This document shows positions 1 to 5,746 of a DNA stretch of 16,239 nucleotides, in pieces. Position 1 is the stretch's first letter; every line of letters begins with the position of its first letter. A program made the translations under genes and the position numbers. The DNA comes from an uncultured Cytophagaceae bacterium (lineage in GTDB: Bacteria > Bacteroidota > Bacteroidia > Cytophagales > Spirosomataceae): contig CAILUB010000282.1 in assembly GCA_903837305.1 (NCBI GenBank), forward strand, positions 1 to 16,239. Reading direction: 5' to 3'. The notes below the pieces were generated by a model. That model was not told the DNA's origin and ran no database searches. It saw only the letters and a program-made list of their open reading frames with translations.

Positions 1-186
1 CTTGTCTTGAATGCTAATTCTTCGATACCATGATTTAAACATGATACCTCTTCTTTATTTCTATCAACACGTCAAAGAACTCTTGTACCTCCAATAAATC
101 AAACAAAGCAACCCGCCTTGTCGTGAATTTAATCACTCGATCTACTCTCAGTCTTGCCCTAGAAACCGTTTGTTCCTAGCGATTGG
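1..186 (-). other. Leader of an rRNA operon (16S gene expected left of the window)
   Basis: No protein gene is visible here. Read on the minus strand, positions 81-71 give AGTTCTTTGAC, which resembles the boxA antitermination element that precedes 16S rRNA genes; the phrase GTTCTTTGAC is recalled as typical of Bacteroidota 16S leaders. Downstream is a hairpin (24-48) that could be part of a processing stem. A strong promoter lies just upstream (192-256). The 16S gene itself is not in the window, so the assignment rests on the boxA-like sequence, the promoter and the lack of any ORF. A GGAGGT at 92-87 has no start codon at a useful distance and is not read as a ribosome site. Confidence 0.68.
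24..48 (-). other. RNA hairpin in the rRNA leader
   Basis: On the minus-strand RNA, GGUAUCAUG pairs with CAUGGUAUC over nine positions around a seven-base loop, with two G-U wobbles. On the plus strand the same two positions would be A-C mismatches, so the stem is complete only in RNA made from the minus strand. This supports minus-strand transcription. A role in RNase III processing of pre-16S is an inference. Confidence 0.5.
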
Positions 187-232
187 GAGTGCAAAGATGT
201 AGGATTATTTTATAATCTACAAACCTGCACTC
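187..232. repeat. Imperfect palindrome covering the rRNA promoter core
   Basis: GAGTGCA (187-193) is inverted as TGCACTC (226-232). Inside it, 198-208 pairs with 212-221 over ten base pairs with one bulged G at 203. The palindrome spans the -33 and -7 elements of the minus-strand promoter. It is followed on the plus strand by T-runs (236-255), so it could act as a plus-strand terminator. On the minus strand no T-run follows, so it is not a convincing tyrS terminator. Confidence 0.55.
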
Positions 233-256
233 TAATTTTTTGATATTTTTTTGTGG
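192..256 (-). promoter_or_regulatory. Strong rRNA-type promoter with UP-like A-tracts
   Basis: On the minus strand a TTTG (-33 element, 223-220) is followed after 20 bases by CATCTTTG (199-192), a 7 of 8 match to the Bacteroidota -7 element TAnnTTTG. Upstream, at 256-236, are two A-tracts of seven and six A that resemble an UP element. Transcription should begin about 4 to 8 bases past the -7 element and run left into the boxA-like leader. This is the only promoter in the window with both elements at canonical spacing. It lies directly downstream of tyrS on the same strand. Confidence 0.65.
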
Positions 257-273
257 AGAAGACTAATCCTAGA

Positions 274-1566
274 CTATTTGAAGGATAAAATATAATTTTT
301 CTGCTTTCCGTTTCCGATTAATAGGAACTTACCTTTGATTTTATCGAATTGTAGGGGAGAAGCAGGATCCGTTATTTTCACCTTATTTACACTAATGGCG
401 TTTCCTTGGATGGCTTTTCTGGCTTCACCTTTAGAAGAACAAATGAGATTTTCTGTTCCTATGCTAATTAGGTCGGTGAGGTTTTGGCATTCAGATAGTA
501 AAGTGGCTGAAACTTCATAGACAGGTAATTGTGCGATTAAGGCATCAGAGGCATTACTCAATAATTCTACTGCATCTTTAGAGAAGAGCAGGGAAGATGC
601 TTCAATGACAAGCGCACAAATGTCTGCGCCATGCACGCGGGTAGTTACCTCTTCTGAAACCGCTTTTTGCAAAATGCGCAAGTGTGGTGCTTCAGCGTGG
701 GCACGCTCCATTTCTTCGATTTGGTCCTTCGTATATAAAGTAAATACTCGGATTAGGCGAGGAACGTCTGCGTCAGCGGCATTTAGCCAAAACTGGTAGA
801 AAGCAAATGGGGATGTTTTTGAAGCATCTAACCAAACATTACCCGATTCAGACTTGCCAAACTTAGTTCCATCTGCTTTTGTTACTAATGGAGTAGTTAA
901 CGCGAAAGCGGCACGCTCTGTCGCGTCTTCATCATGTCCTTCTTTACGGCGGATGATTTCGGTACCTGTCGTGATATTACCCCACTGATCAGAACCACCC
1001 ATTTGAAGGCGCACATTTTTGTGCTTATATAAATGATAGAAATCGAATCCTTGTAATAATTGGTAAGAGAACTCAGTAAATGAAATACCTGTTTCTAGAC
1101 GTTTCTTAACAGAGTCTTTGGACATCATGTAATTAACGGTTAAGAATTTGCCAGCCTCACGTAGAAAACCTAAGAAGCTGAATTCTTTGAACCAATCGTA
1201 ATTATTAACCACCTCAGCGGAATTAGCTCCAGAATGGAATTCCAAGAATTTCTCTAGTTGTGCTTGAATGCCCACTTGATTTTCGCGTAACGTATCTTCT
1301 GAAAGAAAATCGCGTTCTGCTGATTTTCCAGAGGGATCACCAATCATACCGGTGGCACCACCTACTAAGGCAATGGGTTTATGACCAGACAATTGAAAAT
1401 GCTTCAAGAGCATAATTGCCGCTAAGTTTCCGATGTGAAGACTCGGTGCAGTAGGGTCGAAACCGATATATGCCACCGTCATTTCTTTGGCAAGTTGATC
1501 CTCTAAACCAGGAATCATATCGTGTAACATCCCTCTCCAACGTAATTCTTCAATGAAATTTGTCAT
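274..1566 (-). CDS. tyrS: Tyrosyl-tRNA synthetase
   Basis: Class I aminoacyl-tRNA synthetase that activates tyrosine with ATP and charges tRNA-Tyr in the cytoplasm. The 430 residues match the usual bacterial TyrS length. The HIGH-type signature is HIGN at residues 44-47, the tyrosine/tRNA region QMGGSDQWGNI is at 188-198, and the KMSKS-type loop reads KFGKS at 235-239. The C-terminal ~75 residues form an S4-like RNA-binding domain. KFGKS is the form seen in the TyrS subgroup with an S4 tail. The start is ATG, 24 bases after the end of the queA-like gene, and a -7 box lies in that gap, so tyrS may be transcribed both from the upstream operon and on its own. No clear terminator separates it from the rRNA promoter downstream. 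Confidence 0.97.
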   Translation of the reverse strand: MTNFIEELRWRGMLHDMIPGLEDQLAKEMTVAYIGFDPTAPSLHIGNLAAIMLLKHFQLSGHKPIALVGGATGMIGDPSGKSAERDFLSEDTLRENQVGIQAQLEKFLEFHSGANSAEVVNNYDWFKEFSFLGFLREAGKFLTVNYMMSKDSVKKRLETGISFTEFSYQLLQGFDFYHLYKHKNVRLQMGGSDQWGNITTGTEIIRRKEGHDEDATERAAFALTTPLVTKADGTKFGKSESGNVWLDASKTSPFAFYQFWLNAADADVPRLIRVFTLYTKDQIEEMERAHAEAPHLRILQKAVSEEVTTRVHGADICALVIEASSLLFSKDAVELLSNASDALIAQLPVYEVSATLLSECQNLTDLISIGTENLICSSKGEARKAIQGNAISVNKVKITDPASPLQFDKIKGKFLLIGNGKQKNYILSFK

Positions 1567-1582
1567 AATGGTTTCTTTTTTG

Positions 1583-1590
1583 CAAAAGTA
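1583..1590 (-). promoter_or_regulatory. -7 promoter element for tyrS
   Basis: TACTTTTG is a full match to TAnnTTTG and sits 16 bases before the tyrS ATG, directly after the stop codon of the queA-like gene. No good TTTG -33 element is visible at the right distance, which is common but lowers confidence. It would give a leader of roughly ten bases. Confidence 0.42.
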
Positions 1591-2799
1591 CTAAATATCC
1601 TTCTTTTTAAATAATAGAGACGAATCACCGTAGCTGAGGAAGCGGTAATTAGTGGCCAAAGCGGTTTCGTAAACCTTTTTCCAATCATCCCCAATTAAAG
1701 CGGCGATTAACACTAAGAGGGTAGATTTAGGCTGGTGGAAATTCGTCACGATGCCATCACAGAAATGCAAGGTGTAGCCTGGCATGATTAATAATTCAGT
1801 TTCAGCCACCCAATAATTTCTATTCTCCTTTTTTAAAAACTGTAAGACGGCATCGAGTGCGTCTTGAACAGATGGGATATAAGAGCGCTCCTCGTACGCA
1901 AATTCTTTAGGCAACACCATTACCCCGTTTTCAATAGGTCTTTTTTCAATCAACCAAACACCACTCCAATACAAACTCTCCAATGCACGCAATGCCGTTG
2001 TTCCTACTGGAATAAATGGCCCCTGATGAGCCAAAAGTGTTTTTATTAATTCAGGTTTAAAAACCAATTGCTCTCGGTGCATCGGGTGTTTGCTGACATC
2101 CTCTTCTTTAACAGGAAGAAAGGTGCCCGCTCCCACGTGCAAGGTGAGATACGCTTTCTGAATGTTGATTCGATCTAAATCAGCTAATACCTCATCAGAA
2201 AAGTGCAAGCTAGCGGTAGGGGCTGCCACGGCACCTGGTTTTTCAGAAAACAAGGTTTGGTAACGTTCAGCATCCGAAACTTGTGCCTCTCTTTCCATGT
2301 AAGGAGGAAGGGGTATTTTACCGATTTCTTCCAAAATTTGGGCGAAACTTTTATCTGTCTCCCAACTGATCCTTATCTGATTTTTCTCGCGATCGATCCA
2401 GGAGAAAGCTAAATCCCCTTTAAAAAGGACATCACCTTCTTTCCAACGCTTTTTATTACCCACTAAACATTCCCAGCTGGCTTCACCTGTACTCTCCATT
2501 AATTGTTCTGTAGGAACTGAATCTGAAAGTGGATGCAATAAAAAGAGTTCAATCGCCACGCCGTTATCCTTGAATAAAGGAATCCGGGCTGGAATGACTT
2601 TGGTATTATTAAATATCAATAAAGCGTTTTCCGGAAGTTGATTTGCTAATTGTCGGAAAGCTTCGTGCTTGATTACGCCATCTTGATAGACTAAAAGCTT
2701 CGAATCGTGGCGATTCGCTAAAGGGAATTGAGCGATTTTCGATTCAGGTAAGGGGTAATCAAACGCCTGAATGTGAATATTCGGCATTTGGATACTCAT
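1591..2799 (-). CDS. QueA-like SAM:tRNA ribosyltransferase-isomerase, long form
   Basis: Member of the QueA family, whose founder transfers the ribosyl part of S-adenosylmethionine to preQ1 in tRNA to make epoxyqueuosine. Family motifs are present: NNTKVIPAR (64-72), APTASLHF (193-200), HVGAGTF (221-227), GTTALRALES (266-275), TNFHQPKSTL (352-361) and YRFLSYGD (385-392). It is 402 residues long against 356 in E. coli. The extra length lies mainly between the ALES motif and the PGY motif (residues 276-338), about 42 residues longer than in E. coli. It also has APTAS where canonical QueA has APTAG. Bacteroidota often carry a second, longer QueA-like protein besides true QueA, and this looks like that form, so the exact substrate is uncertain and no symbol is given. 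Start ATG overlaps the stop of the upstream membrane-protein gene by ATGA (2796-2799), implying translational coupling. Confidence 0.85.
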   Translation of the reverse strand: MSIQMPNIHIQAFDYPLPESKIAQFPLANRHDSKLLVYQDGVIKHEAFRQLANQLPENALLIFNNTKVIPARIPLFKDNGVAIELFLLHPLSDSVPTEQLMESTGEASWECLVGNKKRWKEGDVLFKGDLAFSWIDREKNQIRISWETDKSFAQILEEIGKIPLPPYMEREAQVSDAERYQTLFSEKPGAVAAPTASLHFSDEVLADLDRINIQKAYLTLHVGAGTFLPVKEEDVSKHPMHREQLVFKPELIKTLLAHQGPFIPVGTTALRALESLYWSGVWLIEKRPIENGVMVLPKEFAYEERSYIPSVQDALDAVLQFLKKENRNYWVAETELLIMPGYTLHFCDGIVTNFHQPKSTLLVLIAALIGDDWKKVYETALATNYRFLSYGDSSLLFKKKDI

Positions 2800-3305
2800 A
2801 GTTCCTCTTCGAATTTAGGGCTAGCAAAAAGACGTACGGGAAGATAAATTAACCAAACTAATAGGAATACAATGCCTAATGAAGGAATGTAACTGTAATC
2901 TGTTTGGTAAGTTCTTTCGTCATTTAGCATTAATAAAGCTCTCATCACGAGGATCAAGTAGGTATTGATGAGTGCAGGAAAGAAATGTAGCCAGTTGATA
3001 AAGGTACTTTTAATGGTATCGTTTCCTTTCTCTGCGAAAACGGGAAGAATTTGACCCCATTTTTCGGTAGGGATTTTATCAATGGCTTTGATTAATGAGA
3101 GCGTTAAGACATTTAATAAGGTGATGACACCTGCAACTAGGTAGAAGACCTCTTCTTTGGGCAGAAATCCATCTCCACGACCTGTTTCTCCAAAATGCAC
3201 AGCTGTAGGATCAGGAAGCCCTCGGTAAATAAATAACAAGGAGATTCCGAATGCCACCATGGACAAAATTCGCCAAACTCGAGATGCAAAATGGTCTATC
3301 GACAT
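2796..3305 (-). CDS. Four-helix membrane protein, DUF1648-like
   Basis: Predicted inner-membrane protein of 169 residues. Four hydrophobic helices are visible at about 11-27, 53-73, 102-124 and 138-160. The loop after the first helix (LPDPTAVHFG, then GRGDGF) resembles the LPD.IP.HF...G..D motif of the DUF1648 family, of unknown function. The start is placed at the ATG at 3305. The reading frame can be extended to a TTG at 3326, but that TTG is part of a -7 promoter element (3331-3324), so the longer form is unlikely. It is the first gene of a minus-strand set with the queA-like gene (4-base overlap) and tyrS, and is divergent from the cobalamin adenosyltransferase gene. No function can be assigned. 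Confidence 0.75.
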   Translation of the reverse strand: MSIDHFASRVWRILSMVAFGISLLFIYRGLPDPTAVHFGETGRGDGFLPKEEVFYLVAGVITLLNVLTLSLIKAIDKIPTEKWGQILPVFAEKGNDTIKSTFINWLHFFPALINTYLILVMRALLMLNDERTYQTDYSYIPSLGIVFLLVWLIYLPVRLFASPKFEEEL

Positions 3306-3323
3306 AGTTGAATAAAATGTCTG

Positions 3324-3331
3324 CAAAATTA
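3324..3331 (-). promoter_or_regulatory. -7 promoter element for the DUF1648-like / queA-like / tyrS set
   Basis: TAATTTTG on the minus strand fully matches TAnnTTTG, 18 bases before the ATG at 3305. No TTTG is seen at 19-21 bases upstream. The TTG of the element is what makes a false extended start for the gene. Confidence 0.5.
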
Positions 3332-3368
3332 GTTTTGAAAATCATACCGACCTAATCTTTATTTCTAT

Positions 3369-3376
3369 TATTTTTG
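3369..3376 (+). promoter_or_regulatory. -7 promoter element for cobalamin adenosyltransferase / ilvE
   Basis: TATTTTTG fully matches TAnnTTTG and lies 17 bases before the ATG at 3394. No TTTG at canonical spacing is seen upstream. The final G is the first base of a GTG that could be taken as a start codon. Confidence 0.5.
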
Positions 3377-3393
3377 TGGATAACCCCTACAAA

Positions 3394-3945
3394 ATGGCAA
3401 TCTATACGAAGAACGGAGATGGTGGATTTACCCGCTTAGCGGATGGTAAAGGAGTGTCTAAGTCAAATGTTCGCATGGATGCGATCGGGGATATTGATGA
3501 ATTGAATTGCCATATCGGTGCATTAGTTTGTCAAATGGAGCCGCATCTGGCGGAATATTTACAATCCATTCAGTCAAGTTTGTTTGTTCTGGGCGCACAT
3601 GTTGCCAGTGATTCGAAAGAATATTTAGGTAATATGAAGCTAATTTCTTTGCACGATATCGTGGCTATCGAAAAAATGATAGATGAAATTGATGGTAAAA
3701 TAGCGCCTATGCGCTTCTTTATTTTACCAGGTGGACACCCCACTATTGCTGCAGCCCAAATTACCCGTACCGTTTGTCGTCGAGCAGAACGAAGCCTGAT
3801 TCGATGGGTGCAGGAAGAAGAAAAAGAAGATTATGCGACTGCGATCGCCTACTTGAATAGATTATCAGATTACTTATTTATGATGTGCCGTTATTTACAC
3901 CATTCATTGGATATCCCCGAGATACCTTGGAATTCCGGCAAGTAG
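3394..3945 (+). CDS. ATP:cob(I)alamin adenosyltransferase, PduO type
   Basis: Transfers the adenosyl group of ATP to cob(I)alamin to make adenosylcobalamin, the cofactor of enzymes such as methylmalonyl-CoA mutase. From the ATG at 3394 the protein is 183 residues, normal for the single-domain PduO family. Motifs are YTKNGDGG (4-11, ATP-binding N-terminus), GDIDELN (32-38), ILPGG (110-114), CRRAERS (128-134) and LNRLSDYLF (154-162). A GTG at 3376 would add six residues, but it lies in the -7 promoter box, and family members begin only a few residues before YTK, so ATG is preferred. The first motif has YTKN where YTKT is usual. ilvE follows after 12 bases, so the two are probably one operon. 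No other cobalamin gene is nearby, which suggests salvage, but this is inference. Confidence 0.93.
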   Translation: MAIYTKNGDGGFTRLADGKGVSKSNVRMDAIGDIDELNCHIGALVCQMEPHLAEYLQSIQSSLFVLGAHVASDSKEYLGNMKLISLHDIVAIEKMIDEIDGKIAPMRFFILPGGHPTIAAAQITRTVCRRAERSLIRWVQEEEKEDYATAIAYLNRLSDYLFMMCRYLHHSLDIPEIPWNSGK

Positions 3946-3957
3946 AAACAAAAACCT

Positions 3958-5010
3958 ATGCAAATTACCATTCAAAAAACGCCTACATCTCGCTTAAGCG
4001 AGGTTGATTTTGACAATTTGGCTTTCGGCCGCACTTTTGCTGATCACATGCTTGTAGCTGAATATGCAGATGGAGCCTGGAAATCCGTTCAAATTCAACC
4101 ATATGGCCCCCTTTCTTATCAGCCAGCGATGATGTCCATTCATTATGGGCAAGCTATTTTTGAAGGAATGAAGGCTTATCGCTCGAAGAAAGGAGAGGTT
4201 TTAGTTTTTCGTCCTCAGGAAAACATGAAGCGCTTTAACAAATCAGCGGCACGCATGTGTATGCCAGAGGTACCTGAAGAGATTTTCTTAGGAGGTTTAA
4301 AGCAATTACTCGAATTAGATAATGCTTGGGTACCGGAAAAAGAGGGTTCCTCATTGTATATCCGTCCCTTCATGTTTGCAACTGATGAGTACGTGGGTGT
4401 ATCACCTTCCACTACTTATAAGTTTATTATTTTCAATTGCCCAGTGGGTTCTTATTATACTAAACCATTGCGTGTTCGAGTGGAAACCAATTTCATTCGT
4501 GCTGCAAAAGGAGGCGTTGGTTTCGCAAAAAATGCTGGGAATTATGGAGGTTCTTTGTATCCAACAGTTCAAGCGATGAAAGAAGGGTATGATCAAATTA
4601 TTTGGACAGATGCGGCTTCACACCAATATGTGGAGGAAGCAGGTACGATGAATCTTTTATTTGTTATCAACGGTGCGCTTGTTACTGCACCTACAGGAGA
4701 TACGATCTTGGATGGAGTGACACGTAAATCGGTTATTCAGATTGCCAAAGATTGGGGCTTAGATGTTCAAGAGCGTCTTTTATCTGTAAAAGAATTAGTA
4801 GAAGGAATTAACTCTGGTGCAGTGACTGAGGCCTTTGGTGCTGGTACTGCTGCGGTAATTGCCCCTATTAAAACCATAGGTTTTGAGGGCGTTGATTACG
4901 AATTGCCAGCCTCTAAAGAGAGTGACTTTTCTGTTAAAGTATTTACCGAAATTAATCAAATTCGCCTAGGTGAAATTCCTGATACACGAGGCTGGATTTT
5001 CAAAATCTAG
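3958..5010 (+). CDS. ilvE: Branched-chain amino acid aminotransferase
   Basis: Class IV PLP-dependent transaminase that interconverts leucine, isoleucine and valine with their 2-keto acids, using glutamate / 2-oxoglutarate. The protein has 350 residues, fitting the ~350-residue bacterial and eukaryotic BCAT group rather than the ~300-residue E. coli type. Visible motifs are HYGQAIFEGMKAYR (62-75), the PLP lysine K191 in GFAKNAGNYG (188-197), VEEAGTMNLLF (225-235) and TILDGVTRKS (249-258). It follows the cobalamin adenosyltransferase by 12 bases and is probably co-transcribed with it. Its TAG stop (5008-5010) overlaps the TAG stop of the convergent lipoprotein gene in the palindrome CTAG, and no terminator is visible right after it, so its 3' end probably runs antisense into that gene. 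Confidence 0.95.
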   Translation: MQITIQKTPTSRLSEVDFDNLAFGRTFADHMLVAEYADGAWKSVQIQPYGPLSYQPAMMSIHYGQAIFEGMKAYRSKKGEVLVFRPQENMKRFNKSAARMCMPEVPEEIFLGGLKQLLELDNAWVPEKEGSSLYIRPFMFATDEYVGVSPSTTYKFIIFNCPVGSYYTKPLRVRVETNFIRAAKGGVGFAKNAGNYGGSLYPTVQAMKEGYDQIIWTDAASHQYVEEAGTMNLLFVINGALVTAPTGDTILDGVTRKSVIQIAKDWGLDVQERLLSVKELVEGINSGAVTEAFGAGTAAVIAPIKTIGFEGVDYELPASKESDFSVKVFTEINQIRLGEIPDTRGWIFKI

Positions 5011-5564
5011 TTTGCGGATTTAAAGCTAATTTTGATGCCCGGATCCTTAGGAGTACTTACGTTCTCTAATAGGATTCGGGTATTACTGTTTTTACTCCAA
5101 ACAATACTTTTTCCTTTTAACTCTGATGGTCCGAATTTAGCGTCCAAATAGTTTTTCCAATGCTCAATTAAAGGAGGGACATCCTCTCCAGCTTCCACAA
5201 AAATATCGAAGTCAATTTCTTGTAGTTTATTCTGTTCGTTAGGAACGTAGGTTATATCACTGAAGTTTAAATCCGTATCATCAAAATACAAGGTATAGGA
5301 CTTTCCTTTTTCTGGTTGTGATTCGGCTAACTCCAAAGTGTCCTGAAGGCTACCCATATCTTGACCCCAAGTCGCGTTTCTTATTACCTTATCGGGGCTT
5401 AAACTTAATTTTTGTACCCATTCTCCACTATCCTCCCAAGCAGATACCGCTGCTTCATTTTTAGCAATTTCTTTATTTTCACTTTGCTTATCTTGATTGC
5501 AGGAGTTAAGAAAAATAAAAATGCCCAAAATTGGAACGATTAGTTTATTTAACGGGTTTTTCAT
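5007..5564 (-). CDS. Small lipoprotein of unknown function
   Basis: I do not recognise a family. From the ATG at 5564 the protein is 185 residues. It starts with a basic n-region (MKNPLNK), a hydrophobic stretch (8-18) and a lipobox LNSC with the lipidated cysteine at 22. The acidic residues D25 and E29 shortly after suggest a flexible linker. The rest is soluble and rather acidic. A TTG at 5600 would extend it by 12 residues, but that would displace the signal peptide and lies in a -7 promoter box, so it is rejected. The likely place is the periplasmic face of a membrane or the surface. It stands alone on the minus strand, tail to tail with ilvE, sharing the stop-codon tetranucleotide CTAG. 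Confidence 0.8.
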   Translation of the reverse strand: MKNPLNKLIVPILGIFIFLNSCNQDKQSENKEIAKNEAAVSAWEDSGEWVQKLSLSPDKVIRNATWGQDMGSLQDTLELAESQPEKGKSYTLYFDDTDLNFSDITYVPNEQNKLQEIDFDIFVEAGEDVPPLIEHWKNYLDAKFGPSELKGKSIVWSKNSNTRILLENVSTPKDPGIKISFKSAN

Positions 5565-5597
5565 ACTATTGCAGTTAAGTGGAATAATTTTATCTGT

Positions 5598-5605
5598 CAA
5601 AAATA
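5598..5605 (-). promoter_or_regulatory. -7 promoter element for the lipoprotein gene
   Basis: TATTTTTG on the minus strand is a full TAnnTTTG match, 33 bases before the ATG at 5564. A weak TTTA occurs about 21 bases upstream as a possible -33 element. Confidence 0.48.
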
Positions 5606-5611
5606 AATGAA

Positions 5612-5644
5612 TTTCGTCATTGATAATAAAAAATGTTATTTTTG
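5612..5644 (+). promoter_or_regulatory. Plus-strand promoter in the lipoprotein / Omp85 gap
   Basis: TATTTTTG (5637-5644) fully matches the -7 consensus, and TTTC (5612-5615), one base off TTTG, lies 21 bases upstream. It points away from the divergent lipoprotein promoter and into about 100 bases with no gene, ending in a terminator. Confidence 0.4.
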
Positions 5645-5649
5645 AAAAA

Positions 5650-5744
5650 ATTATGCATTAAATGGGCTTAGCCCTTACGGATATTTAAGATTATTAGTGG
5701 TTAGGTATTTTTAAAATGAGCCGGTCTTTGATCGGCTTTTTTTT
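5650..5744 (+). ncRNA. Candidate small RNA between promoter and terminator
   Basis: A -7 box at 5637-5644 and a hairpin with a T-run ending at 5744 frame a transcript of about 95 bases that contains no convincing gene. Within it are a small hairpin GGGC-TTA-GCCC (5664-5674) and a tiny frame of eight codons (5662-5688) with no ribosome site. No known RNA family is recognised. The main alternative is that the hairpin simply ends the minus-strand Omp85 operon, or that it ends a long ilvE 3' UTR, and that no separate RNA exists. Confidence 0.3.
5719..5744 (+). terminator. Intrinsic terminator after the candidate small RNA
   Basis: AGCCGGTC (5719-5726) pairs with GATCGGCT (5730-5737) around loop TTT, followed by a run of T to 5744. 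On plus-strand RNA all eight pairs form with one G-U; on minus-strand RNA one pair becomes an A-C mismatch and only four T follow after CA. Strength therefore favours the plus strand, but the hairpin also begins about ten bases after the Omp85 stop codon and may work in both directions. Confidence 0.7.
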
Positions 5745-5746
5745 GG

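Noticed and set aside
87..92. GGAGGT on the minus strand as a ribosome binding site
   Set aside because: No start codon with an open frame follows at a suitable distance, and the region reads as an rRNA leader.
187..232. Palindrome as the terminator of tyrS
   Set aside because: No T-run follows it on the minus strand, and it coincides with a promoter pointing the same way.
3306..3326. N-terminal extension of the DUF1648-like protein to a TTG start
   Set aside because: The TTG is part of the -7 promoter element TAATTTTG; ATG at 3305 is a better start.
3376..3393. GTG start for cobalamin adenosyltransferase
   Set aside because: It overlaps the -7 box TATTTTTG, and the family begins close to the YTK motif, matching ATG at 3394.
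4215..4596. Several frames inside ilvE on both strands
   Set aside because: They are by-products of the ilvE coding sequence; the BCAT motifs prove the main frame.
5565..5600. TTG-started lipoprotein form
   Set aside because: It would put 12 polar residues before the signal peptide and lies in the promoter box.
5662..5688. Eight-codon micro-ORF in the candidate small RNA
   Set aside because: Too short and without a ribosome site or any other sign of coding.
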